A DNA stretch of 47,611 nt, taken from assembly GCA_017443595.1 (NCBI GenBank), contig JAFSYU010000054.1, positions 1 through 47,611 on the forward strand, read 5' to 3'. Positions 34,353 to 42,428 of this stretch are shown one piece after another; position 1 is the first letter of the stretch; every line of letters begins with the position of its first letter. Origin of the DNA: Clostridia bacterium (lineage in GTDB: Bacteria; Bacillota; Clostridia; Oscillospirales; CAG-272). The translations under genes and the position numbers were made by a program. The notes under the pieces are model-generated. The model did no database searches and was not told the DNA's origin. It was given only the letters and a program-made list of their open reading frames with translations.

Positions 34353-35389
34353 TAGATTTTGCAAAATATGAGGAATATTACAAAAAAACGCTTTTAACTC
34401 TTATGAACACGCCCAGCCCCTCCGGCTATTATCACGAGGTCATGCCGGTCGTTAAAGAGTTGTGCGAGGCGGACGGATGCGAATTTGAGATGACGCGCAA
34501 AGGCTGCGGCATAATAACCGTAAAAGGCGAAGACGACACGGTCATCGGCTGCGCCGCGCATTGCGATACGTTAGGCGCTATGGTTCGCCACATAGCCGAA
34601 AACGGCGATATCACGTTTACCCGCGTAGGCGGTCCGATGCTCAACACGCTTGACGGGGAATACTGCACGGTCTTAACGCGTGACGGCAGAAAATACACCG
34701 GCACGTTTTTGTCCTGCTCGCCCGCGGCTCACGTTTACGGCGACGCCGATTCAAGAAGAAGAGACGAGGAAAATATGTACGTCCGTCTTGACGAGGTCTG
34801 TAACAGCGCCGAGGATATAGAAAAGCTCGGTATAGAAAACGGAAATTATATTTTTATAGATCCGAAAACGGAGTTCACGCCGTCCGGCTTTATAAAATCA
34901 CGCTTTATAGACGATAAAGCGTCAGTCGCGTGCCTTCTTACCGCCGCGCACATAATAAACGAGGAGAAGATAAAGCTGCCGCATACGGTGAAAATGCTTA
35001 TCACCATATACGAGGAAGTCGGTCACGGCGCGTCGTGGGTGCCGTCGGATATTACCGAAATGCTCGGAGTCGATATGGGATGCATCGGAAAAGACCTGGC
35101 ATGTGACGAGTATAAAGTATCTATCTGCGCAAAGGACAGCAGCGGTCCGTACGATTATTCCATGACTAACAAGCTCGTATCGCTTGCAAAAGAAAACGGG
35201 CTTGATTATGCGGTCGATATTTATCCTTACTACGGCTCTGACGTGGGCGCTATGTACAGAAGCGGATACGACGTTCCCGGCGCTTTGATCGGTACGGGAG
35301 TTCACGCGTCGCACGGAATGGAACGCACGCATATGAACGGTATTAAAAACACCGTTTTGCTCATTATGTCGTATCTTCTTGCAAAATGA
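34349..35389 (+). CDS. M42-family metallo-aminopeptidase
   Basis: A 346-residue cytosolic aminopeptidase of the M42 (glutamyl aminopeptidase/endoglucanase M) family, cleaving N-terminal residues from peptides. Metal ligands appear as HCD (71-73), FIDDKASVA (near 188), the EE pair in IYEEVGHGAS (near 225), VDMG and the C-terminal HASHGMERTH. The PDZ-like insert of the family spans about 75-165. Translation is coupled to the MATE gene by the ATGA overlap, and GGAGG lies upstream. A link between peptide breakdown and export is possible but not shown. Confidence 0.9.
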   Translation: MIDFAKYEEYYKKTLLTLMNTPSPSGYYHEVMPVVKELCEADGCEFEMTRKGCGIITVKGEDDTVIGCAAHCDTLGAMVRHIAENGDITFTRVGGPMLNTLDGEYCTVLTRDGRKYTGTFLSCSPAAHVYGDADSRRRDEENMYVRLDEVCNSAEDIEKLGIENGNYIFIDPKTEFTPSGFIKSRFIDDKASVACLLTAAHIINEEKIKLPHTVKMLITIYEEVGHGASWVPSDITEMLGVDMGCIGKDLACDEYKVSICAKDSSGPYDYSMTNKLVSLAKENGLDYAVDIYPYYGSDVGAMYRSGYDVPGALIGTGVHASHGMERTHMNGIKNTVLLIMSYLLAK

Positions 35390-35414
35390 CGGTTTCTTGT
35401 TAAAAAATCATACA

Positions 35415-35447
35415 AAAATCAGGACAGCCGCAAGCCGTCCTGATTTT
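35415..35447. terminator. Bidirectional terminator between M42 and aldolase genes
   Basis: AAAATCAGGAC (35415-35425) pairs with GTCCTGATTTT (35437-35447); T runs occur on both outgoing strands. Confidence 0.85.
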
Positions 35448-35460
35448 GTTATACCCGTTT

Positions 35461-36753
35461 TCAGTCAACGAGATTGAACGCTTTTTTAAGATCGTCTACT
35501 TCTTCTTTTGAAATGTGTACTATTTTGCCGATAGACGTTGAGTTGAGTATGGAATGAGCCGTGGATTCAAGAACTTCCATTCTGTCAAACGCCTGCAGCA
35601 GCGTGGAACCGGTCACTATAACGCTGTCGTTCTGGAAAATGAGAGCGGGGCGGTTCGGCGCAAAGCTGTCCGCAACCTTCTTCGGGTCTACGTAAAACTC
35701 GGAGAACGGATGCTTTTCAATATCGCGCAGCAGTATATAACTCTCCGGTATCGTGCGCGGATCAAACGTCGCGTCGGTTACCGCAAACGCCATAGCGTAC
35801 GGCGGATGAGCGAGAAGAACGGCGTTTATATCCGGATTTTCCTTATAGATCCAGTCGTGCGCAATAACGGCTCTGGACGGGATCTTGCCCTGTTCCTTCA
35901 TGCCGTTCTTTATACGGACGAGGTCTTCCGGCTCAAGATACGCTCTGTCGCGTCCGAACGGGGTTATTATAAAGCTTCCGTCGGAAAGACGCACGGAGTA
36001 AGTGCCGTGAGTAGCGGTGAAAAGTCCCTGTTTGTACGAGCGGCGGATGAGTTTTATCATCTCGCGGCGTGCTTCAAGCTCTTCCGACGTGTGGCTGTTG
36101 GGAACGAAATCGTCCATCATCAGATGGAAATTCGTTTCCGTTATTTTTATATCGTCGGCGGAAAGGCGCTTTATGCCGCCGAGCTTGGAAGCGTAGATCT
36201 CAAGATTTGCGGAATAGTCAAGCGTTTCAAACATCATAAACGCGGAGAACATATTTGCCGCGCCTATGCATACGCCGTGATTTTCAAGCAAAACTATGTC
36301 AACGCCTTTGGCAAATTCTTTGCCTATGTTCTTGCCGAGCTCTTCCGAGCCGGGAACGGCGTACTTCGCGATGGAAACCTTGCTGCAGGTCTTTCTCACC
36401 GTCGGGATGAGGTCAAGATCCGGAATTTTTCTCGCTATTGAAAACGCGACGAGTGCCGGCGGATGCGCGTGGAGCACCGCACGGATGTCCGGACGCATTT
36501 TATAAACGGATTCATGGAACGGGAGCTCGCTTGAGGGCTTGTGGTTGCCTATTATCGAGCCGTCGGGCTTGACGCAGATAATGTCGTTTCTGGTGAGCGT
36601 TCCCTTGTCTACCGACGCGGGCGTGATCCATATGTTGCCGTCGCGGTCCATTATGGAAAGGTTACCGCCCGACGTGGTGGTAAGTCCCTTGTCGTATATA
36701 CGCTGCATAAACATTACGAGCTGGTCAGCGGGATGCATATACTCTATATTCAT
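35461..36753 (-). CDS. Tandem class II aldolase/adducin-domain protein
   Basis: A 430-residue protein made of two class II aldolase domains; typical members have one (about 210-220 residues). The first (1-215) looks complete: SGGNLS (28-33), SSELPFH with Glu76, HAHPP with His95 and His97, and third zinc ligand His159 in ENHG. It should handle sugar phosphates such as fuculose- or ribulose-phosphate. The second (about 225-430) is degenerate: HAHPP is LAHPP and ENHG is QNDS, so it probably cannot bind zinc and may be structural or regulatory. AGGAGG precedes the ATG. Confidence 0.88.
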   Translation of the reverse strand: MNIEYMHPADQLVMFMQRIYDKGLTTTSGGNLSIMDRDGNIWITPASVDKGTLTRNDIICVKPDGSIIGNHKPSSELPFHESVYKMRPDIRAVLHAHPPALVAFSIARKIPDLDLIPTVRKTCSKVSIAKYAVPGSEELGKNIGKEFAKGVDIVLLENHGVCIGAANMFSAFMMFETLDYSANLEIYASKLGGIKRLSADDIKITETNFHLMMDDFVPNSHTSEELEARREMIKLIRRSYKQGLFTATHGTYSVRLSDGSFIITPFGRDRAYLEPEDLVRIKNGMKEQGKIPSRAVIAHDWIYKENPDINAVLLAHPPYAMAFAVTDATFDPRTIPESYILLRDIEKHPFSEFYVDPKKVADSFAPNRPALIFQNDSVIVTGSTLLQAFDRMEVLESTAHSILNSTSIGKIVHISKEEVDDLKKAFNLVD

Positions 36754-36872
36754 TTGAAATCCTCCTTAAAAATCATTATCAATCAACATATAATACCATA
36801 AAATTATGAATTATTCACGGTTTTATATTTAATCATGAGGTTTATTTGATTAACAAATTGATATTTTTTGAT

Positions 36873-36907
36873 AAAAACCGCGGGCGACCGTTGACGGATC
36901 GCCCGCG
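36873..36907 (-). terminator. Terminator of the serine hydrolase gene
   Basis: On the - strand a 9-bp GC stem (36879-36887 with 36899-36907), extended by CCG/CGG, is followed by TTTTT. Confidence 0.9.
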
Positions 36908-36911
36908 CAAA

Positions 36912-37760
36912 TCAAATTGAAGCAAACTTTTTTAATATGACCGAAACGTCCTTTTCCGGCTCGTAACCGTGCCACGCGACGGACGCGTGAGATTTTACCG
37001 AAAAGCCGAGCATCTGTCCGTTCATCCCGCCTTTTGCGTAAAGTCCGGCGTCGCCGTAACGCCCGAATTCATATTCGCGCGAAAGCGAAAGATCTATCCA
37101 GTCCTCCGATACGACGGTCTTTCCGTTATACTCGCCGCCGTTTGCGTAAGCGTAACCGAGCTTTGCCATATCTTCGGAGCTTATATACAGTCCCGTCGCT
37201 CCCATGGCGTATCCGCGCGGACACTTGCTCCACGCAAGCTCCTGAAATCCGAGAATACCGAAAAGTACGGGACGCAGAAAATCGGACAGCTCCGTTCCGC
37301 TTACCTCACTCACTATGCGCGAGAGCAGATAATAAGCCGCGTCCGAGTAAACGTGTCTCGTGCCGGGCGTGAAGGGAAGAGGTCTGCTCAATACTATTTT
37401 AAGAAAATCGTCCGTTTTATACTTTGATATATCTTCCACGTCGATATCAAGAAACCCGCACTCAAATCCGGCTTTGTGCTTTAAAACGTCGTCTACCGTT
37501 ACGTTTTCCCACGTAGGATCGTAACTGTCCGGAAATTCATCGCGCATAATATCAAAAACTCTATCGGTCACGTCCAGCTTTTTCTGATCCCGCAGCATTC
37601 CGACAGCCGTCATAGTAAACGCTTTCGCAACTGAGTAGCTGTTGTTGCAGCGGTTCGCGGGTATCAGCTGCGCCGTATGTATCCCGTCTCCGTCAATAAC
37701 GGCTATTGAATATATATTCAGACCGTTTTCTTTTGCCGTTTTTACAAGTTCGTTTATCAT
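36912..37760 (-). CDS. Beta-lactamase-family (class C-like) serine hydrolase
   Basis: A 282-residue protein of the serine beta-lactamase/DD-peptidase/esterase fold. The nucleophile motif SxxK is SVAK (43-46), a Tyr motif occurs in YSDAAYYLL, and the third motif looks like HGY near the C-terminus. No signal peptide is present, so it appears cytoplasmic and is more likely an esterase or peptidase than a resistance enzyme. Its ATG shares one base with the stop of the upstream dockerin gene (TAATG), so expression is coupled to a secreted protein. Substrate is unknown. Confidence 0.85.
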   Translation of the reverse strand: MINELVKTAKENGLNIYSIAVIDGDGIHTAQLIPANRCNNSYSVAKAFTMTAVGMLRDQKKLDVTDRVFDIMRDEFPDSYDPTWENVTVDDVLKHKAGFECGFLDIDVEDISKYKTDDFLKIVLSRPLPFTPGTRHVYSDAAYYLLSRIVSEVSGTELSDFLRPVLFGILGFQELAWSKCPRGYAMGATGLYISSEDMAKLGYAYANGGEYNGKTVVSEDWIDLSLSREYEFGRYGDAGLYAKGGMNGQMLGFSVKSHASVAWHGYEPEKDVSVILKKFASI

Positions 37761-39430
37761 TATTTTTCGGGAATATACGGCTTGTCGGACAATTCTGCGT
37801 TTCCGCCGCTGACGTAACGGAACAGCGTTACTATATCCTTATTGTCTACCGCGCCGTCGCCGTTCGTGTCAAGCGCGTATTCGTTAACGGAAACGTCTCC
37901 GCCGCTGACGTAACGGAACAGCGTTACGATGTCTTTATTATCCACGTTATCGTCGCCGTTTATATCGCCCGGCATCCATTTTATTTCGTCTTCAGGCTCA
38001 CCGGCTTTGATTTCCGGAACGTTCTTTTCTTCTCCGAATTTCCCGGCGGTGTATTTTACAAGCTGTTCCATATCGTTGACAGGCAAAAAATCAGGCGCCG
38101 CTTCGTACAGGATCATTTCGCCCTTGCCGGAAGCGTTCCCGAAGTTTTCAAACCAGCAGCCGTCGCCGCTTTCACCGCCTATGCAGCCGCAGTAGAACGT
38201 ACCGTCCAGCGTCATTTCGGCGCCTTCAAGGTTTACCACGGATCCGCCCATCTGGCTCTTAAGCACGGCGCCTTCATGCAGCGTGAGCTTGCCTTCGTTC
38301 ACTATATCGCCGCCCATCGTCGTGGCAAGGACGCCGCCCGGCATAACTTCTATCCTGCTTCTGTTTCTGATACCGCCTTCAAGCTCGGCTCCGCCGTTTA
38401 CCGTCAGACTCGCGTCTTCCGCAACGACGAACAACGACATAACGTTTATCGACTCGCCTTCGGGTACGACCACGTTGCCCATAATGAAAAAGATAAGGTC
38501 CATATTGCCTTCCACGTGCTCGCCGGCTACCGTGCGGTCTTTTGAGAGTGACTTGATCTTTTCGTAAGAGGTCACTTCATACTGTACGAATATATCTATA
38601 TCTTCCCAGTTTTCAAAACGCGACGTCTGGCCTAACTGCGCCATCATACGCTCGATCATAGCGTCCATATCGGGCATCGGCGCGTCTTCGGGTCCCATGT
38701 AATCAAGCGTTACGTAACCGCTGCCGGTCACCTCGCCGTGATTTTCAAACAGCATCACGCCGCCGTCAAACTCGAGGACGCCGCACATAAATTCACCGTA
38801 GAGCTCTATAGTGCCGCCCTCTTCATTTATTATCGGGGTACCGAAGCGGGAGATCATAGTGGCTTTTTCTCCAACTCTTATAACGCCGTTGTTTACGCTT
38901 TTTCCGCCCTGCGTCGTCATATACAAACCGCCGTCAACTATAACGGTGCCGTTGTTCTCGTTGGCGCACATTGCAACCGCGCCGTCTTTAATTATAACCG
39001 TACCGTTGTTTTCATCAAAGTCACCGTCTATCCATCCGCGATCGCCGACTATAACGGTGCCGTTGTTTACCACGCGGCCGTTCGGCGTGGGGGGCGTTTC
39101 CCAGTCACCCTCAAACGTGAACCAGGCAGAGCCTATGCTGCCGCCTTCGGCGACGGTCATCGTAACGCCCTCGTTTATCGTAACCACAACGTCTTTATAA
39201 TTGTCGATATGCTCAGGGTCGAATTTTACCGTGCAGTCGCTGTTAACGGTAAAATCGGAGATGATATTTATTGCGGCTACGGGAGTATCCATGTCAAGCG
39301 CCGCAGCGAATTCAGCCTCGCTCGTTACGTCAATCACCGAACCCTCGGCTGACGCCGTAACGGCGACGAGCGGTATGAGCCCCGCTGCCACGATAACGGC
39401 AAGAAATACGGAAATTATCCTGTTTTTCAT
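37760..39430 (-). CDS. Secreted beta-rich repeat protein with dockerin
   Basis: A 556-residue exported protein: signal peptide (1-28, ending TASA), a beta-helix-like region rich in NNGTVIV and similar strands (about 40-430), and a dockerin with two NKDIVTLFRYVSGG loops (about 490-545). Two halves of the body are duplicated: a TTQGG...VNNG...FMCG...FENHG block and a TTMGG...VNEG...FYCG...FENFG block. The start at 39430 is chosen because AAGGAGATC precedes it; an ATG 12 codons upstream gives a poorer signal. Function is unknown; adhesive or structural display is inferred. Confidence 0.82.
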   Translation of the reverse strand: MKNRIISVFLAVIVAAGLIPLVAVTASAEGSVIDVTSEAEFAAALDMDTPVAAINIISDFTVNSDCTVKFDPEHIDNYKDVVVTINEGVTMTVAEGGSIGSAWFTFEGDWETPPTPNGRVVNNGTVIVGDRGWIDGDFDENNGTVIIKDGAVAMCANENNGTVIVDGGLYMTTQGGKSVNNGVIRVGEKATMISRFGTPIINEEGGTIELYGEFMCGVLEFDGGVMLFENHGEVTGSGYVTLDYMGPEDAPMPDMDAMIERMMAQLGQTSRFENWEDIDIFVQYEVTSYEKIKSLSKDRTVAGEHVEGNMDLIFFIMGNVVVPEGESINVMSLFVVAEDASLTVNGGAELEGGIRNRSRIEVMPGGVLATTMGGDIVNEGKLTLHEGAVLKSQMGGSVVNLEGAEMTLDGTFYCGCIGGESGDGCWFENFGNASGKGEMILYEAAPDFLPVNDMEQLVKYTAGKFGEEKNVPEIKAGEPEDEIKWMPGDINGDDNVDNKDIVTLFRYVSGGDVSVNEYALDTNGDGAVDNKDIVTLFRYVSGGNAELSDKPYIPEK

Positions 39431-39474
39431 TTTTGATCTCCTTAAATATATTATTCGTTTTTCCAAGTATCACG

Positions 39475-39503
39475 ATTATACCATATTTTATCGGAAAAAT
39501 CAA
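39475..39503 (-). promoter_or_regulatory. Promoter of the secreted dockerin/serine hydrolase unit
   Basis: On the - strand TTGATT (39498-39503) and TATAAT (39475-39480) have a 17-bp spacer. Confidence 0.78.
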
Positions 39504-39652
39504 TATCGCCTATGAAAAATCTCTTCTGAAACCGCAAAATCCGTCTTCCAAACTTTTTAAGCAAAACGTACAAAAATATCGAAAAATATCCCGTTGCTTT
39601 TTTGATGATATGTATAACTTTTTGACATTTATGATATTTTTATAAAAACTTA

Positions 39653-39681
39653 TTGATTTTTTTTATATTATATGATAAAAT
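39653..39681 (+). promoter_or_regulatory. Promoter of the TasA/SipW-type operon
   Basis: TTGATT at 39653-39658 and TAAAAT at 39676-39681 have a 17-bp spacer in very AT-rich sequence, about 50 bases before the TTG start. Confidence 0.65.
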
Positions 39682-39730
39682 AGAACGGATTTGAAAAGAA
39701 GATACATGTGTAAAAGGAGGAAAAGGCACA

Positions 39731-40687
39731 TTGAAAAACAAAAAAATCAAAATTGCCATCATCTTGCTTGCTATCCTTCTTGCTGTCAGCGTGACCGCAC
39801 TCGGCGCGGTTTTGATATATCGCGCCGTAAAAAAGCAAACGGTCAGCGTTGTAGTCCCGGATAACTATATATCGGAAAGTGATAAAGCGGTCACGGAAGA
39901 ACCCGGGACCGATGAAGATAGCTCTTCCGCCGCGGAAACTGAAAGCGAGACTGCCGAGGTAACGGAAACTCTTGCCGAACTTGACACGGGGGAAGACACG
40001 GTAACGGAAACGGAGACCGCCAAAGAGACCGAAACGGAAGAAGTGACGGAACAGAACAACGCCTCAGAAAACGGGGAAACGGCGCAGACCGGTCAGGTAA
40101 ACGGTAACGAAGCCGGCGAAGAGACCGAAGGCGAAGAAGAGAAGACCGTCAAGGCAACGTCTATCGAGCTGAGCAGCAGAAACAGCGACGATAACGTTCC
40201 GTTCCACGTTGACAATATGTTCCCGGGCGACGTGATAACGAAATATTTTCAGGTCGCCGTATATTATAAAAACACGGTTTACGTTCGCTTCCATGCGGAC
40301 GTCCGTCCCGGATACGAAAAACTTGCCGAGGTGCTTAAGTGCAGGATAACTCTCGTAGGAGGCGAAGTGCTCTACGAGGGACTGATGAAGGATATGCCTG
40401 AATCGTTGACGCACACGCTTACCACGGATGAAAACTATACATCAACAAAGCTTCTCTATGAGATCACGGTTTATCTCGATACCTCCGTCGGCAACGATTA
40501 TCAGGAAAAAGACCTGATAGCCGATTTCAGATGGTGGGTCGAGGAGAAGGGAAATCTTACCCCGCCTCCGACCGGAGACACAACGCATATCGTCCTCTGG
40601 TCCGCGGTCGCGGTCGTTTCCTTCTCTCTTATCCTGATCCTTCTGTTCAGGAGAAGAAGACATAAAGAACAGGAGACGGAAGAATGA
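39731..40687 (+). CDS. Anchored surface protein with TasA-like domain and PPxTGD tail
   Basis: A 318-residue protein. It has an N-terminal export signal (10-33), a Thr/Glu-rich low-complexity stalk (about 45-135), and a beta domain (about 140-275) resembling TasA/CalY folds. A C-terminal PPPTGD motif is followed by a hydrophobic segment and RRRRHK. That last arrangement fits a sortase substrate, or at least a membrane anchor; no sortase gene is in the window. The TTG start is supported by AGGAGG at 39715-39720. As first gene of the SipW/TasA operon it could be the fibre base, comparable to TapA of Bacillus; this is inference. Confidence 0.7.
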   Translation: MKNKKIKIAIILLAILLAVSVTALGAVLIYRAVKKQTVSVVVPDNYISESDKAVTEEPGTDEDSSSAAETESETAEVTETLAELDTGEDTVTETETAKETETEEVTEQNNASENGETAQTGQVNGNEAGEETEGEEEKTVKATSIELSSRNSDDNVPFHVDNMFPGDVITKYFQVAVYYKNTVYVRFHADVRPGYEKLAEVLKCRITLVGGEVLYEGLMKDMPESLTHTLTTDENYTSTKLLYEITVYLDTSVGNDYQEKDLIADFRWWVEEKGNLTPPPTGDTTHIVLWSAVAVVSFSLILILLFRRRRHKEQETEE

Positions 40688-41232
40688 GCGCACAGAAAAG
40701 TACTCAAAAAAGAATGTACGGCAGCATTGCCGCCATTATAGCACTGGCGATCTGCCTTGTGCTTACGACGTTTGCTCTCGTATACGCAACGGTCAGCGTG
40801 GAAGAAAACCTGTTCCGTACCGGCCGCGTCAAGATCAATCTTAACGACGGAGAGCCTATAATAAGGGAAGACGAATTCCTGTTTGAACCGGGAATGACGG
40901 TCAAAAAGAATATATTCATAGAAAACGAAAGTACGTGGGACGTATATTATAAGCTGTATTTCAGCAACGTTGAAGGCGGTCTTGCGGACGTTCTGCAGAT
41001 AACTGTGGAAGACGGGGACAAAGTCCTCTATTCCGGCACGATGAACGAGCTTTCAAAGGATAAAGCGCTCCCCGTCAACGATCCTCTTACGGTCATGGAG
41101 CGTAAGACCCTGACCGTTGTATTCCATTTCCCGGAAGAAAAGGGAAACGCGACGCAGGCTTTGTATCTTAAGTTCGATATGCACGCTGACGCCGTACAGA
41201 CGAAGAACAATCCCGACCGTTTGTTCCGGTAA
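40684..41232 (+). CDS. TasA/CalY-like exported matrix protein
   Basis: A 182-residue exported protein: basic N-terminus, hydrophobic segment (about 13-35) ending in VYA, then a beta-sandwich resembling the TasA/camelysin family (FEPGMTVKKNIFIENESTWDVYYKLYF, typical of the strand pattern after the signal). SipW-type peptidases cleave such signals, and one is encoded 38 bases downstream. The ATGA overlap with the previous gene indicates coupling. In Bacillus, homologues form extracellular fibres; assembly here is inferred. Confidence 0.75.
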   Translation: MSAQKSTQKRMYGSIAAIIALAICLVLTTFALVYATVSVEENLFRTGRVKINLNDGEPIIREDEFLFEPGMTVKKNIFIENESTWDVYYKLYFSNVEGGLADVLQITVEDGDKVLYSGTMNELSKDKALPVNDPLTVMERKTLTVVFHFPEEKGNATQALYLKFDMHADAVQTKNNPDRLFR

Positions 41233-41270
41233 ACCGGATCGCCCTGTAAGGCAAGGAAGGACCTTGTTTA

Positions 41271-42086
41271 ATGAGAAAAGCGCTGCATATTATAAAAACA
41301 ATTTTTGTCTGGCTTCTGATGATCGCGGCCGTCGCCATGGTGGTCTTCACGATCATATCAAAAACCACTCTTGACCATAACGACCGCTCCCTGTTCGGCT
41401 TCAAATTCTTCATTGTTCAGACTGATTCAATGAGCAAAACGGATTTCAGCGCGGGAGATCTGATATTTGTCCGTACCGTTGAGCCTTCAACGCTCAAAGA
41501 AGGGGACATAATCACGTTCGTTTCAAAAAACAGCGAGAGCTTCGGCCAGACCATAACGCATAAAATACGTAAGCTTACCGCAGACGCAAAAGGCGCGCCC
41601 GCGTTCGTCACGTACGGTACTACCACCGGTTCGGACGATGAGGAACCGGTCGGATATTCCGATATAGTCGGTAAATACATCGGCCATATTCCGAAAGCCG
41701 GCACGCTTCTGTCAAAACTCCAGACGCCGACAGGATTTATCGTCTGCGTCGTCGTCCCGTTCGGCATATTCCTGATCCTGCAGGGCTTCAGCATAGTCCG
41801 CACTTACCGCAGCGGTAAGAAGGAAGAAGAGAACGAGATGGAAGAAGAACGCAAGCGTATCGAGGAAGAGAAGAAAAAATCCGACGAGATGTATCAGAAA
41901 CTGCAGGAAATGCAGGCAATGCTTCTGGCGCAACAGGCGAGTATGCAGCAGCAGAACGCACAGCAGCCCGCGCCGCCTGCCGACAGCACGGCGGTGCAGA
42001 ACGGCGACAATGATCAGACCGTGAACGCTCAGCCGGCGGAAAACGTCGAAACCGTGTCCGATACGGAAAAAGAAAACAGGGTTTGA
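41271..42086 (+). CDS. sipW: SipW-type (S26B) signal peptidase I, first copy
   Basis: A 271-residue membrane protease of the archaeal/ER type. One N-terminal transmembrane helix (about 9-30) precedes the catalytic Ser53 in QTDSMS; His97 in TITHKI takes the place of the Lys of ordinary signal peptidases. A second helix (about 155-175) leads to a charged coiled coil and a Gln/Pro-rich tail, unusual for SipW. It should process the TasA-like precursors beside it. AAGGAAGG lies 10 bases before the ATG. Confidence 0.88.
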   Translation: MRKALHIIKTIFVWLLMIAAVAMVVFTIISKTTLDHNDRSLFGFKFFIVQTDSMSKTDFSAGDLIFVRTVEPSTLKEGDIITFVSKNSESFGQTITHKIRKLTADAKGAPAFVTYGTTTGSDDEEPVGYSDIVGKYIGHIPKAGTLLSKLQTPTGFIVCVVVPFGIFLILQGFSIVRTYRSGKKEEENEMEEERKRIEEEKKKSDEMYQKLQEMQAMLLAQQASMQQQNAQQPAPPADSTAVQNGDNDQTVNAQPAENVETVSDTEKENRV

Positions 42087-42181
42087 GCAAAAAAACGGCA
42101 AAAAAGCACAAATAACCCATAATTTTCTCTTATAATTATAAAAGTTTATATAAAAAATAATCACAAATTTTGATTTGCCTC

Positions 42182-42210
42182 TTGCATTTTATAAAAAAAT
42201 GTGATACAAT
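42182..42210 (+). promoter_or_regulatory. Promoter of the second sipW and tasA-like genes
   Basis: TTGCAT at 42182-42187 and TACAAT at 42205-42210 have a 17-bp spacer. The transcript would have a leader of about 210 bases. Confidence 0.75.
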
Positions 42211-42228
42211 ACGTTTTGTTAAGATGGC

Positions 42229-42334
42229 ACGTTTATCTGCTGAACCGGTTTTATTGCGGATAAAACAGCGTATGGTCATCCCCTTTTTGCGTTTTTTAAG
42301 ACTTGAAAACGGGAATGATATCCGACGTAAACGT
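42229..42334 (+). promoter_or_regulatory. Structured leader upstream of the second sipW
   Basis: Nested inverted repeats are all within the leader: ACGTTTA (42229-42235) with TAAACGT (42328-42334), GTTTTAT (42248-42254) with ATAAAAC (42260-42266), TCATCCC (42276-42282) with GGGAATGA (42311-42318, one bulge), and CGTTTT (42290-42295) with AAAACG (42306-42311); the last two stems share the G at 42311. This is a closing stem with two inner arms, like a cis-regulatory RNA. No known riboswitch class was recognised, and no terminator lies between it and the start. Confidence 0.5.
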
Positions 42335-42428
42335 ACCGCAAATCATGTTAATATAGTATTTTATCTTTATAAATAGACAATTCGATCACTGACGGAAAAA
42401 CCGCAAAAGGAAAGGCAAGGAAACCGTA

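Noticed and set aside
36912..37760. A beta-lactam resistance gene
   Set aside because: No signal peptide and only generic SxxK motifs; an esterase or peptidase is more likely.
37706..38545. A protein gene on the opposite strand of the secreted dockerin gene
   Set aside because: The long open frame is explained by codon bias of the real gene, and lacks a start signal and a recognisable product.
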